This document shows positions 20,323 to 35,300 of a stretch of 64,000 nucleotides of DNA, piece after piece. Position numbers and translations under genes: made by a program. The stretch is from Papilionanthe hookeriana x Papilionanthe teres. Taxonomy: Eukaryota; Streptophyta; Magnoliopsida; Asparagales; Orchidaceae. The notes under the pieces are model-generated. The model saw nothing but the letters and a program-made list of their open reading frames with translations, was not told the origin of the DNA and searched no databases. Within the stretch, counting starts at the first letter, position 1. Each line of letters begins with the position of its first letter. The stretch lies in assembly GCA_022702705.1 (NCBI GenBank), contig CM040427.1, positions 70,592,783 to 70,656,782 of the forward strand, read 5' to 3'.

Positions 20323-23300
20323 CTGCACCCAAAATTTTAAATCAGCTTCAGCCCAAATAATAAAGTAGTCCTGATGATTTCTTAAGGTCTGAATCTATCA
20401 GCTTAATTTTCTACCTTGGTTGGTTAATACTAATGTTTAATACTTCGACAGGAAAACTTAGCCATCCATAAAAAATTTCTGTAAAATTCCAGTTATTTTT
20501 TATTTAGTTAATTTTGTTCAGGCAGAGCGAGCCCTTGAAAACAGCCTCGTGAGATTCTTCACTTTACTTCCAACATGTATTGCGTGTTCGAGCGACCATC
20601 TTAACCCTATTTTTTAGGGATAATTACAGGCCACCGGAAACATTGATATTTACAAATGAACCACCTAGGTGACTTTTTGAACTACTGAACCGATGTATTT
20701 ACACATGCCATGGTCAAACTATTGACAGTGGTTGTAGTTTTACCATAAATTTTGATATTTGAGTAAGAATTTGAAGAATGGATGAAATGAAAGAGGTTGG
20801 TTGATTTGTAAATAGCAAGTTTCAGGTGGTCTTGCATGTAACTGCCCCTTTATTTTATTTTTATTTTCTTAGCACACACCTTTCTGGTTAATTTAAGCTT
20901 TCATTTCAGAGTGCTCAGGCTGAAATAGACTAAAGAAAGAAGGTTAAACTGTGAAAAAATGAGGATTCAAGCACCTTTCCCTTGTTGCCATCAGATGTTT
21001 TCTCCCACAACTGCAACCTCAGATCACCATAACAAGAATCTCTACACGCTGTGACCAGTCCAGCTTCTTGCGTTGGAGCTCTTAGTGGGGTGCCTGGATC
21101 ATCTGTTGTTGCTACTAATTCTACCTGTTCAAATTGTTCAGTAAGTATTTATACGGCAATTATAATAGCTAAGGATAATACAAGATAAATTTTAAAACCA
21201 CTGCATATTTCAAGATACTGCAAATTTAATGGAATTCAGTGGAAATTATGAATGTTCAAATCTATGTAATGTTGCAGGTAAGGAGATCACCATGTTTTGA
21301 TTGTTCTCAGCAGAGATGTGCCAGTAACCCCACTTACTTATCTCCCAGCTCACAGTACCATTCCAGGGCACAAATTCATAAAAAATTCCTTCATAGTGAA
21401 TGCCAACCTGCAGTAAAAATAAATGAGGGTTTTAGGATTTTGAGACATGTTCTTACAAGAATTTGAAGGCGAAAGGATTACAGAAGCTTTTCTTTTTTTT
21501 TTAACTTTAATTATTTTTAAGATTATTATTGTTAAAAAGAGCATCCACTTAACATTTATTATCGTCTTCAAGGGTTCCTTCTTATATAGGATAACAGACA
21601 ACAAATAAAAAATTCTAACTCTGATATTATTCAAGACTAGAGAGCCGTCTGAAAGAGCATATCAAATAAACTAACCTTCATCACCCTAAAAGTTTGAGGA
21701 GACTTAAAAGGAGCAAGTAAAAATGGCAACACCATAACAGCATTGTAGAAGTTAATTCAGATAGAATGATGCAAGAGGAGGTGAAAATGGAAATCGATGT
21801 TCAAGAACTACTTCAAGAAGGAAAATTTATTAGCATTGGTGATGGTCCTTAGAAGAATTAGAAGTCAGAAAAGCTCGTCTTTTGGAGGAATTTACATACC
21901 ACACAATTCTTATGTATTTACACATAGATCACCAAAACATTCATATTTACATGTACACCACTCAAATCCTTCGCATCACAACAAAAATACTACTATCACT
22001 ATATTTTTATAAGTGAAATACAACTTTACATGCATAGGTTTATGACACCAAGGTGTTATAAGTGTAAATATCAAACTTTAAATTTTAGATATGTAAATAC
22101 AAAACAGTGTGGTATGCATGTAAACTTCTCCTTTTTAAAGGGTATTTATGAAGTGACCGCAATAACAACAACTTAATCCATCCATTCTCCACAAAGACTC
22201 AATTAATACTGCCCATTAATACAAAATAAAAAGGAAAAAAATCGAATCCAAATAGAACCAAAAGACCAAAACAAATCCTACTTGTGTTACCAAAGAGGCA
22301 CGCCCACAAGAGCATCGTTATACAATATCCATAAAGAGTAATTTTTCAAAATTAAAATGAGAGAAGTGTCAAAATAATCTCGTGACTATTTGCAAGGGTT
22401 TTATTTTAGTCCCATAGTCTATAAAAGTAGAATTTAATCCCCAGACTCTTTTAATATAGATTTTAACAGTCTTTAATGATGGCTATTTTGGTCCCCATTA
22501 AACAGTTTAGAGATTAGTTTAGCACTTTGAAAATTCTGGGACTAAAATGGTCTAATGTAAATAGTCACGAGACTATTTTAACACTTTACTCAAATTAAAA
22601 TAGAGTGTAGAAACCACTATGAACTCATTTAGTTCTTCCAAGTTTTCAGTTCAAAGAAACTTGCCATAGAAGAAAACAAGCTAGCACTTCATTTCAGCTA
22701 CACTAGAATCAGACAGCAGAGCTCTATTCACAGCACCACACAGCGAGTCGACTTCTCGAACAGTGCAAAAAACTACAAGCATTGGGCAAAATAGAGCATA
22801 TGGAACAACGGCAGATAACCGACTTCATAGCAGTGCAAACAGCAGAAGGAGTGGGTGACGGGGCTCCATATCAAACTATATGGCTTGGAAAAAAATCTAG
22901 CTACATATAATTTAACCTTTGATATTTGCCGAGAAAAAATCTCTTGGAACCTTAAGAATGATAGTTTAGGTTTTAAACTTTAGTCTTCAGGTAGAAGTCG
23001 CATTAGAAATGATGTAGGTGTAATTATAGATAATAGTTTGAAATATAATGTTGAAAATAAAATTGGTGATGGAATTATAGCCCTAAAGATTATTGTTGAT
23101 ACCAAGATTTTTTATGTTATAAGTGCTTATGCTCCTAGTATGTTTAGATATAGGGTTCAAAAGAAAAATTTTAGAATGACCTAGAAGAATTAGTACAAAT
23201 GATACCTCTTGAAGAAAGAATTTTTTATTGGATGAGATATAAATGGACATGTTGGAAAAGTGGTTGAAGATTTTAGAATTATTCATGGTAGCTATGATTT

Positions 23301-26300
23301 TAGAGTGATTACTGAAGAAAGTAGAACCATATTAGATTTTGGTTTATCTTATAATTTTGTTATTGTTAATACTTTATTTAAGAAAATAGATGAACATATT
23401 ATTACTTATAAGAATGAATCTGATAAAACACAAATTGATTATTTTCTTATGAGAAAAAGAAATCGTCGAGAATGCAAATATTGCAAGGTCGTTCCAAGTG
23501 AAAATTTAAGTACTCAACATCAATTATTTGTTCTGAATTTTAAGATAAAGAGTTATAAGATAAAATAATACAATGAAACATTATCATTGAATTAGTTGGG
23601 AGCACCTAAAAGCAATAAAATTATTTTTATGAGTAAACTTGAAGATTTCAAGATTTGGGATATACATAAAGTAACTAATCCTATGTGGGATAAAGTTACA
23701 AACATTATTAACAAGTGACAAAAGATGTAATTGGAGAATCAAAAACGAAAAAAATTTATAAATAAAATAGTTGATGAACTAATAATGTGCAAGAGAAGAT
23801 ATAATATAAGAATATGTGTTATAAAAATTAATTTAAATGTAAAAGCTTAAATAACTGGGAAAATATAAGGTGACATGTAGGAAGTCTAAGAGAATAATTT
23901 ATGATGCTAAGAATTTCTGTTTTAGTGAACTTTATAATAAATTAGATACTACAAGGGGTGAAAAATACATGTATTATCTAACAAAATAAAGAGAAAACAA
24001 AAGTAAAGATTTAATTCAAGTAAAATATATTAAAAATGAAAATAAAAATGTTTTTTCTTACAGAAAGATACTCAACGTAGATGGGTTAGCTATTTTAATA
24101 AATTTTCAATGAAGTTTTTGAAAATACGATCGGCCATAGTGACATTAATATCATTAATAATAACAAATTTTTTTATTTTTACCATCACATTAATAAAAAG
24201 GAAGTTGATGAGGTTTTAAAGAAAATAAAGAGTGGAAAATCAGTGACACCTGATGATATCTCCATTGAAATGTGAAAATATTTAGGAGATTTGAAGTTTG
24301 ACTTAATAAACTCTTTAATAACAACTTCAAAACTAAAACGATGTCTGAGTAGAGGAAGAGTATTTTGGTCCCATTTTTAAGAATAAAGGGGATGCACAAG
24401 ACTGTGCAAATTATAGCAGAATTAAATTAATGTGTTATACTTCAAAATTATGAGAGAGGGTAATTGAACACAGGTAAAGACGTGATAAAAAGATTTCTCA
24501 TAATTAGTTTGGATTTATGTCGAACAAGTCTACTATGGAAGTTGTACATTTATTGAGATATTTGATGGAGAAGTACAAGGAGAGTAAAGAGGATCTACAT
24601 ATGATTTTTATTGATTTAGAAAAAGTTTACGATAAGGTTCCAAGTGTTCTTTGGAGAGTTCTAGAAAAGAAAGGTGTTGATATGATTTATATTCAAGTCA
24701 TTAAAGATATGCATTCTAGAATTGTCACTTGTGCTTGAATAGGAGGATTGACCAAGTATTTACTTATTTCAGAGGATGACATAAGGGATCCGCTTTAAGC
24801 CACCCCCAAACCCAAGACTGTTTTTTTTTTACTTATGGATACTCTTGACATTTGCAGGATTATGTACCTTGGCGTATGCTTTTCGCTGAAGATATCTTTC
24901 TTGTGTATAAGACTAGAGAAAGAGCTTAGAAAAACTTGAATTATGGAGGTCTACATAAGAGTTTAAATGCCTTCGTTTGAGTAGATATAAAACTGAATAT
25001 ATGGAATGTAATTTTAGTAGTAGTAGCTCTAGTGGCAGAGTTGTAACTATGAGTGATCAAATCTATTATTCAAAGTGATACTGATATAGATGGGACAATT
25101 ATTAGTAGAATTGAGGTTAGTTGGTTGAAGTGGAAGAATGAATTAGGCCTATTGTGTGATAAAAAAAGTATACCTTAAATTTAAAGAAAAAATTTATAAG
25201 ATCGTGGTGAACCTGCGATGCTTTTATGGTGCAGAATGTTGGCCTTTAAAAGAGAAGCATAAAATAAAGGTAAGTGTTGCTGAGATGAGAATGCTTAGGG
25301 AGATGAGTGGCTTGACATTTAGAGACAAAATGCAAAACGAAACTATCCGTGAAAGGGTAGGTGTAGCTCCAGTGGCAGAAAATATTAGAGAGAGTCATCA
25401 TAGATGGTTTAGTAACACTAAACGTCAACCATCTAATGATTCGAATAGGAGAGTAGTTTAGATTCAACCTATATTAAGATAGGAAAAGATAAACCTAAAA
25501 ATACTTAGGCATATTATATAAAAAATGATCTTAATCTATTAAAATTAAATGAAAATATAACACTTAATAGGACACACGGAAGAAAAATGATTCATACAAC
25601 TAAACCCACTTAGTAGGATAAAGGCTTGTTGTTGATGTTGTTGTTGTTGTTGTTATTTTCAAGAGAACCATAATTACTACACTTCCTAACTTAAACATAC
25701 ATATAAACGTTTCAATAAGTGTTGGGTGTGAATTTAAAAAAAAAAAGATGAAAAGAGAAAATAATCCAAGGCAAAATGACACATTCGAGAAATTTACATC
25801 AAAATTTTGATTTTTTCAGTAAGAATTTCAGTTGTTACAACGGTAAAATTTTAAGGTGTCATGTGGGTAGTTGATCATTAGGATGCACATCATCTTCATC
25901 ATTCATTCATGAAAAGGATACAATCATCATTAATTTATAAATTTTTTATTTATAAATTATATGATGCCACCATCATCATAAAATAAGTTACCATCATAAT
26001 TATCACTTAAATTTGAAAAAAAAAAACTTTACTTTTATTTGAACATGAAAAAAATGTTACTTCCTTTACGGAAATGATCTCTACCAATCTCTTTAATTAA
26101 AGATGAAGAAATAGAGAAATAATTGATCATTTAGGAAGTAATATTATGAAACCACTCATCTTAATAAATGTTACATATTTGAAACCATGATGAAAAGACT
26201 TACCCTCCTTCATCTTTCATTAAGACCCTTGTGCAAAGAAGGAAACTTTGGATGCTTTATAATTAAGGATCATTTCAATTAAAATAGATAGTAATTAATC

Positions 26301-29300
26301 ATGCAATAAAATCATAGTTTTTTTAGCACAAGTGATGCAGGATCTAACCCCATCATTCCACAAACCACGAAATCCCGTGATTGCGAGATCGAGCCAGGAC
26401 AGGCAGGCTTGTTGTAGCCAAAATTCCCCGTCATTTCAGGCTATACATGTCATATGGACCTTTTTTTTCTAATTAGAATTAGTTTATGAACTAGTAAAAA
26501 TATATTATTTAGACCTGGTTTGAATGACATGTTCGTTTTGAGCCAACAAAATTGGTTCATTCTGATCCAATCAAAGTTCAGATTGAGCAAATAAAGTAGT
26601 TATGGAGGCTTTAGATCAGTTAAATGGATGATTAAATAAACTTCAAATTTTACATACCTATAATCAAACCGAGTCTATTGACGAGAGAAATCCAATGAGC
26701 TCATGCTCTTGTAATTTTGAGGCAATTAAGGCCCTCAAATCATTAAAATTCCCATATAATCATGGGTGTCAATAGATGACTTCCGATCAAGCGGTTGGGG
26801 AAGTTGCTCGCTAAAGAACAAAAATGCCCCTCCCTTAGAGACTATAAATAGACCATTCTCTTCAATTGAGGGAAGAGGAGAATGAATTAAATTTCAATGT
26901 TTTCATGAACTGAAGATCCAACAATAACTTCCAGCCTCTGCAGCCGCCGACCATTGTCGACCACCACCCTTACTTACCATCGTTGCCAAACTCTATTTGC
27001 TTACAAAGTATCCCGAATACGTTGTAACAAAGTATCTCGAAAACGGTGTAACGAATGATGTATTGAAGATCCATCGATAACTCTCGGCAACGAAGTACCA
27101 ACGACTGTCATATTCAGAATGTGACAGCTTAATCTGCACTCCTAAAACTTTATGTATAGTGTATACCAAAAAGTGCTGTCTTTGGCGCAAAATAATAAAA
27201 TCGAGAGAAGAATTGCGGTCATTAACTGGTGTAGCACTATGATCTATGTGATCAATTACTACCATAGCTTCCCACTATGACCTACATGGCTAACAATTAT
27301 CATTATAGTCTTTTACTACAACCTTTGTGGCTAATTGACGCTCTTGCAGCGATCCACTGCAACATATGTGGCTAAACACTATTATAGCTTCCCATTACAG
27401 CCTAAGTGATTAATTATTCTCATTATAGGACCCGTTTGGGGCAGCTTATTGGGGTGCGGTGGCGTTTCGAAAATGTCGTTGCTGTGTTTGGAAAACAAGT
27501 TCGTGTCGCTTATTTTCGTCGCTCCCATACGCTTCCGTATTTCGTTAATAAGCTGAAGCGGAGAAGAGCCCGCATCCGGTGTCCACTTCTCGCGTTCAGG
27601 TAAGAAATTCTCTCCCCCGCCCTCGCCCTCCCCCTCCCCGATTCCTTCTGCTCCTTCGCTCTCGCGAAAATGACGATCTCCTGACCTGCTTCCATTAAAA
27701 TCGTCTAGGTTTGTCTCTTGCAATCCTCTTCCATAAAATCGGAGCTCCTTCTCCAACTCACCTCCAGCTGAGCCGCTTCTGCCTCCATCCCGCCTCCTTT
27801 GCTGCCCACATCCCATCTGAATTCCCCTTCTCTTCTACTGGAAAGGCAACCGCCGCATCGCAGCTCACCCGAAACCATCTACTTATGTTTCTTACTTTTC
27901 CTCCCAAACCCTTTGCGCGATTAATCATTGCTAAATCCTGTAAATCCACTTTCCAATGGGATTTACTTTATTCTTGTTTAGGGAGAAACAGGACTTCAAT
28001 TTACATACATATCATTCAATTCTTATGTATTTATATTTTTTATCATCATTATAAATTAAATAAATGGAGAAGCTGATTGTATTGAGATATGAAATTAAAT
28101 TCATTTGGAAATAAAATAAATTGAGCATATAACATGCTTGTTGTGAGTTATTAATTTGAAATGCTATGGTTATACTGATTCTCTGCTTGATATAACTTCT
28201 TCATTCTGCATATGAGATATGGGACTTTGAGGAAGATTAACTGGCACTTCCAAAAGAACTTCACTAGTAAATTTTCTTTTTATTGTAAATAAATTTTTTT
28301 TCTTCATCTTTACTTCTTTTATTTTTAACATCTTATTTCTTGTGACCATGTATATGCTTCTAATAAGATTCAACTACTTGTCATTTTTCACAAAACTACC
28401 ATTAAGAGATATTAATCAGTTGTTTCTTGGATGTTGTTTATGAAATTGGGAAGATATATCTGGTTTTATGTGAGACAAAATAATTGGGACAACATAACTG
28501 TATAGACCTTTGTGACTAAATAGGGTAGATATAACTAACTACTACTACAACTTCCAAATATAGTCCGTGATTAACTGACACTCTTGCAATTACCAACTAC
28601 AACCGATGTGCAGTAGCTTCCCACCACGACCACTGTGGTCGAATGACACTCTTGCAGCTACCAACTATGGTCTTTGAGCCAAGTTATTACTGTAGCTTTC
28701 TATTACAGACTATATGACCAACTGACGCTATTGCAAAAACTACGACCTTTGTGGCCAACGATTACCGTTATTGTTTCCAATTAAGGCCTTTGTGACCAAC
28801 TATTATTTTTACAAACGAAAATTACACATTATAGCCCAGTTATGCCATTCTTACTGAACTATAATTGTACATCTATGATTATCAGTATTGTAATTTCATC
28901 TTCTCTAATTCAAGAGAAGAGTGAGCCTATATATTTACAATCATATAGTGGATTACTTTGACTGGCTAGGCTCGATGATTTTTTCTTTCTTCGGGTTTCA
29001 CAAAATTCTAGTCTCCTCTTGCTACTTTTCTACTATCTGTGTCTATATTGGACCTTCGTATAACACTAAGACATTAAATATCGCTCTACCGTTGTGAATC
29101 TTGATACATGTAATAACCATAATTCAGGTTTTGGAGAAATGAATTTATAAATGTGGAAAGATAGTTACAAGTACTTAGGTGAAAATGTAAGTATAGTTGG
29201 ATACAACAAATTAGAAATAATCATCCAAAAATTCAAAAACCTTGGTATGCCACTTAATTTTGAATAAATTTCATATTTCTTTTTTTTTGGATTACAAGCT

Positions 29301-32300
29301 CTTGTTGCTGCACTTACTAACTAAATAGTCATGGCCACGTCTATACTACAAGCATCATTATTGAACCTAACCCACCTGTCACTAAAAGATTTCAACTTCC
29401 TACAATTTGTGAGCACAATGATGACCTAAATGCTCTACATTTTTATGATTCACGTCATGACTCAACCCAGAAGCTTCAAACTACCAAGGCGAAATAGATG
29501 GTCAGCAAAAAAAAAAAAATAATAATAATAATTTACAGTTTTTTCAATAACAAACAATCATCTAAATAAATCAAAAAGACTACTAAAGAATGTATTTAAA
29601 TTTACTTAATAAAAACAGTAAAAAATGAGTTTATCCTTCTCTTTATTAGCCAGATCTTTGACACAGATTCTCTTTTATCACTCATTTCTAATCTAAAACT
29701 TAATCATGAGAATTTTAATTTAAAATATGATTAGCTATCAACCAATCAATAAATATGCATACTTTAAGCTACAATAACATAACGTGAAAGAAGACAATAT
29801 ACAGGAGATTCAAAATAAAACAAATAAATGTAAAGTTATTTAACAATTTATCAATCAAATATGATCGCTCAAGACATATTATAATAATTATTATAAAATA
29901 TCATTTACATGTCAATGTCATTTTTCATTTACAAACACAGTATCTTAGTGTCTCAAGCTAGGATCATAATGAGTACAAACTATCAGCCAACATGCATATG
30001 GAACATACTATAATTTCATTTTATTTACATTCTATTTATCATTCAACACCAATCGATTATAATCCATAAATGTAATGAATAAGTATAACTATGCAAATCT
30101 TTCAATATATGACCAAATTGACAAATAAAACAAAATAATCATATCAAACGCATAGTATCAAGATATCTAAATAAATGTCATTCTAATACAAATGATTTAG
30201 AAGAAAAACAACATTATTATCATAAATTAGAAGTAAAAGTACTCAACTGAACTTTTGATAACTTGATTTTCAGACTTTATACCAACTTCATCTTCTTTAC
30301 TTCGATACTTATAGAAAATATTTATAATAATTAATTCTATGCCATTATCTTCTTTATTTATTTCTTTTCATTTTTTTTAAATATCAAATTTAACAATTTC
30401 CAAAACATTATATAAATACAGGAATCCTGACGCCTACAATTTTATTAATTTGCTATTACAAATTCCAATTACACTATAACTTTAATATTTATTGAACCAG
30501 CAAAAAGACATAAAACGTGAAGTAAAGCTTATTATAATATCTTCACATTTATTTTAGTTAATAATTTATATTAATTTTACAAAAAATGATATCAGCCATT
30601 TAATATTATTTAAACATCCTAAATTATATTAATTGATCTTAGTTAATCAATTTTTTTCATTCAAAAGAATAAATTAAACTTATTTTAGATTTTATCTAAT
30701 CTAAGCATATGTTATCTGTTTAACATATTAATATGATCCTAACCTCCCTTTCATTTTATTTATAGTCTTACATAACTTTTTTCCTTTTTTAATCAAATTT
30801 CTATTTTTATAAACTTATCATTTAATTTAGAGTTTTTGATATTTTTCTAAATGAAATTAAATCTAAATTTTTCTATGTAAATTTTACTAAAAGAATATTA
30901 ACTGAATATATTAATTTCATCATTAAACAGCATATAATCTTAAATAATTTTTTAAAAAATCCTAACCATGTTTATCTTCCTCTTGCTTTTGCTTCGTTCA
31001 GTTCCCGGTTTGCACAATTGGCTAGATTTCGTGGCAAAACGCTTGCTCTCACGATTTCTTCCTCCCTTATGTGCAGTGGTCATGCTCAATCGCCACTCCT
31101 AACTGTGATTGGATGAGCTCCCCTAAATTTTTCATATTATAATTATTTTGTATTACATGATCCATTCTAAATTTTCAAGTTTTAATATGAGTTTCTGGAT
31201 AATTGATCCCAATGATACTTTCGATAAGGTTCAAATTACATAATCTAAATTTCTGCTTTGATAACCGAAACTGGGGCTTGAAATTATCATGACAAGAACA
31301 GATAGTTGGACAGTGAAATTCTATCTTAATTTATAATTTTTATCATTAATAAATAATCACCCAAATAAATTGAAAAAGTTGTTAACAAAAGTAATTTAAG
31401 TTTACTTAATATAAACAATAAAAAAATCTCTCTTTATTGGTCACCACTTCAATACACATTTACTCTTCTATTACTTATTTATAATTAAAGCTTGAATTTG
31501 AAAATGTTAGTTTAAAATATGGTTAACTATTAAATGACCAGTAAATACTCATATTTTTAAGTTGTGGTAACATAAACAAAAATAATATGTACGCTACTCA
31601 AAATAGAATAAATTGAAAGAGAATAAGTTTATGTTTACTATTCATATAAGATCATTTAAAATAATTCAAAAAATTGATTATATCATACTAATACCTTTTT
31701 TCAATTACGTCCACGAATACTTTAACATTCCCACCTAGTATCATAAGAGGGTGAACTCCATCAATCAATATGCACATGAAAGCATATTATAAAAACTTTT
31801 ATTTGTATCTACTTATCATCAATACCTTACTATTACAATTCATAAATATAATAAATTAATATACCTGTGCAAATCTTTAACATTCATTTCTACATGACCA
31901 ACTTGATCAATAAAACAAAATAACCGTATCATACATGCAGTATCAAAATATCTAAAAAAATATGATTCTAAAGCTTGAGGCTTAAACAAAACATAATATT
32001 ACTCAACTAAACATTAAATAATTTGATTTATGACTTTCCTTTTATCTCTATATTTTCTTCTTTAATAAGATGCATAATGAAAATATTCACAATAAATTCT
32101 ATACTTAATTGATCTTATTGATTTTTTCTTACTATCATTAGCTTTTAAATCATTAATTTAAAGGCTTTCCATAACATTAATATAAATAAACAGATCCCAA
32201 CATCTGCATTTTTTGTAATTTGTTATTACAAATTACATCTATATTATGAGTTTAATATTTCTTGACTTAGAGTAAAGCCATAAATTTTGATTTAAAGCTT

Positions 32301-35300
32301 ATTCTAATATCTTCTCACATTAGTAAATAATCTATTTCAATTTTTACTTAAAATAATATTAGCCATTTAGAATTATTTAATAATCTTCAATTATATTAAT
32401 TGATATTAGTTAATAATTTTTTTTTCATTCAAATATATAAATTAAACTTAATTAAATTTTATCTAATGTAAGTTTATGCATTCTAGTTAACACATTAATA
32501 TGATCAAATAATGACCTCCCTTTAATTCTATTTAAAGTCTTAAAATAATCTTTTAACAAACTTCCAATATTATAAATTTATCATTTACTTTAAACCTTTG
32601 ACATTTTCTAAGTAAAATTAAATGTAGGTTTGTCTCCGCAAATTTTACTAAAATAATCTTAATAGAACATATAAATTTCATCAATAAATAACATACAATC
32701 CTAAGTAAAGATTTAAAAAAAATCCTAATCTTTTTTATCTCCCTCTCACTTTCGCTCGATTCGGCTCTCGATTTGCATGATTGGCTCGAGTTCATGGCAA
32801 TACCCTTCCTCTCACGATTTCTTTCACCCTCATATGCGTTGGGCCTTTCGGTTGCCGCTCTTACCTGTGATCAAACAAGCTCCTCATGTCTTCTAGTCAA
32901 GTTGTTCTTTTCATATGCTCCCTTGTGAGCACAACTTGAACCTTATGTCTTCTAGTCAAGTTGTTCTTAACATCTATGCACCTTTCTACTTCCAATTCAA
33001 GCCCGTCTCATTACCACTTTGCGAGCTTATTTCTCCTACTCTCGACCTCCCTCAATCACACAAACATACCAGCCAATGTCATTATCCATCACTCTACTTC
33101 CCACTCTCACTCCCTCTCTCACCATTAAACCTCCTCAAGCTCTCTTGTTTCCTGCTTAAAAGATGTGAGGGTCGTATCCTTTTCATCTCCCTTGCTCACT
33201 CTCTGGATACTTCGTCTCTACCTCCCTTATCAACTACATCTCCTTTAACAATTGTAGAATCACTCGCTATCATCCTCACTTTGTCTTCCTTTCCATCATC
33301 CCTCCGCCCCACTCTTTCACCTTCGTCTCCCTAGCTATTGCCCTTGTTTTTTCTTTCTTTTTTTTTTATAACAAGACATTACAATTCACATGAGAGCACA
33401 TACAACATTGAGACTCTTGTAGATAGAAGGTTTCAGATTTTTATTTGTAGGACAAGGCAGGAATCAGAAAAAAAACTATTACCTTTTTATTTCCCAAGGA
33501 TGTAATAACATAGGATTTCATTTTAATTGCATTATGTCTTCTGTAATTTCCTTTTTTCTCTAGCAATTATTTTTTATTACAGAAAATAAAAATTAACGTT
33601 ATGTTTTACCAAGTTTCAAACACGGAGTATTAATAAGACAATTTGAAAATTGTATTTCCCAAGGATTTAATATAATAGGATCTCATGCTAATTGCATTAT
33701 GTCTCCTGTAATTTTATTTTTTCTCTAGCAATTACTTTCTATTAAATTTAATTTATTCTTAGTATTTTCTTTTTATAGTATCTCATTTTTAATAAATCCA
33801 CTCCCCATGTTTGCATATAAAATTGGATGCTACAAAAGAGCACTTCACACAAAAAGATGCATTTGAAAGAAGAGAAATCCAACAAATTCTGAACATATTG
33901 AAATTTAACTAAATAATGTGTTTTATATACATTTTAATTTTACACCATTTGTTTTTCTTTTGACCAAACGCCTGAATTTTCAAAACTCCTGCAAAATGAA
34001 TGCAATACACTTCATTTATTGCCAACCAATCAAGCCCTAAATGACTACCCACAAATTGAGATTACAATAACATATAAGAAAACTTGACATCAGCTTCAAT
34101 GGAAACAAGATGTTACAGGAGAGAGCATAATTGAAATAACGATATGATGGGGTGTCATTGTACTCTAGCGCATGATAACAATGCTTAAAAAAGATAGAAG
34201 GGAAAGCATGAAGAAAATTTGAGGCTTGCAACATGGTAAGCTATAATGTAAACACAAATTTAAGGATGGTTTAAGGAGTGGACAAGCCAACTTTAAGAAA
34301 TTTGAAGCTTGGGGTTGGATGGGGCCATTAGAGTCATTAATTAAGATGTACATTGCTATTTTGTTGCTTTGATGGGATTCTTGTGGAGGTGGTAGAGCAT
34401 TTATAATCAATACATGGTTCTAGCATTAAGGAAGGTTCTAAAGTAGAAAGCCTTCATCAACCAACTTTGGGGATAGGGTGAGGCTCTCTCCTATTTCTAT
34501 CACTGGGAATGATTACAGACACTGAAAACCTATTAACAGCAAAAATAGCTAATAGCCGTAAAATAGCATACCAAAGCCGCATTTTCATAATCATCAGCCA
34601 CTCCAGAAAGTTTCCTTAAGCCACCAGCAGCTGTCAAAGCGACTTCACCAACAGCTCCCTTAAATACATTACACTGGACCTGCAATAGGCAGAAAATCTG
34701 GTTACACAAAATTAAGTAGCTTTTGCTATTTTTATAATCGTTTGTATTCTACTTAAATTATGAGGGAAGCAACCATAAATAATGGAATCATAAATCACAA
34801 AGGCCAGAATACCAAATATTAAAATCTGCCCAAACAAAGAAGGAAATCAGATTATCACAGTTCAATCAGTTGATATGATGTATAAAAAAATTTTTAAAGC
34901 TTAAAACCATTATAAGTTCACATACGCACCAAGGCAAGCTTTAAGCTTCTTATAACAGTAAACGGATTTGCTTTTTTGGTTTTTCTGTCACCAAATGGAA
35001 CCAAAAATGATCGTTAATTCAATAATTTAATTTTGAAGGTGTTTGGATATTTCCATCTCAAGGTTCTGTACTTTGAAGTTTATTAAATATGCATGGCTCT
35101 ATCCATAAGTTTTTAATTGAGAGGCGGCTTGTGCATGCTCGGATTTACAATAGTCTGCAGCAAATTATTCTATGGTGCATATTTATTTCTTTAATTAAAA
35201 AAAGATGTACTTTGTTTTTCTAATTAATATCGTAATAATAATAACAACCAAAAGAGTGATTGAAACCAGCAGGGATGGGGAACAACCTGCACTGGTGAGA

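Larger units (their letters stand above)
22900..25660 (+). mobile_element. RTE-clade LINE, decayed, antisense in VTE1 intron
   Basis: Endonuclease domain fragments: RNDVGVIIDNSL and VISAYAP (near 23005-23135), DINGHVGKVVEDFRIIHG (near 23240), LDFGLSYNFVIVNTLFKK and QIDYFLMRKRNRRECKYCKV (23335-23490). Reverse transcriptase follows: MEVVHLLRYLMEKYKESKED, LHMIFIDLEKVYDKVP (24535-24640), and the catalytic box is FAED instead of FADD (24882-24893). C-terminal AECWPLKEKHKIKVSVAEMR and ERVGVAPVAENIRE (25230-25400). It ends with cccacttagtaggataaaggc and a (TTG)n tail at 25627-25655, the usual RTE 3' end. Stops and frameshifts interrupt it, so it is inactive. The 5' end is not sharply defined. Confidence 0.88.

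Noticed and set aside
27382..27816. 144-residue minus-strand open frame, Gly/Arg/Glu-rich
   Set aside because: Lies across the junction of the LTR-like copy and the GC-rich insert; no domain, and composition explains its openness.
32915..33334. 139-residue open frame
   Set aside because: CT-rich low-complexity DNA; no domain, no splice or promoter support.
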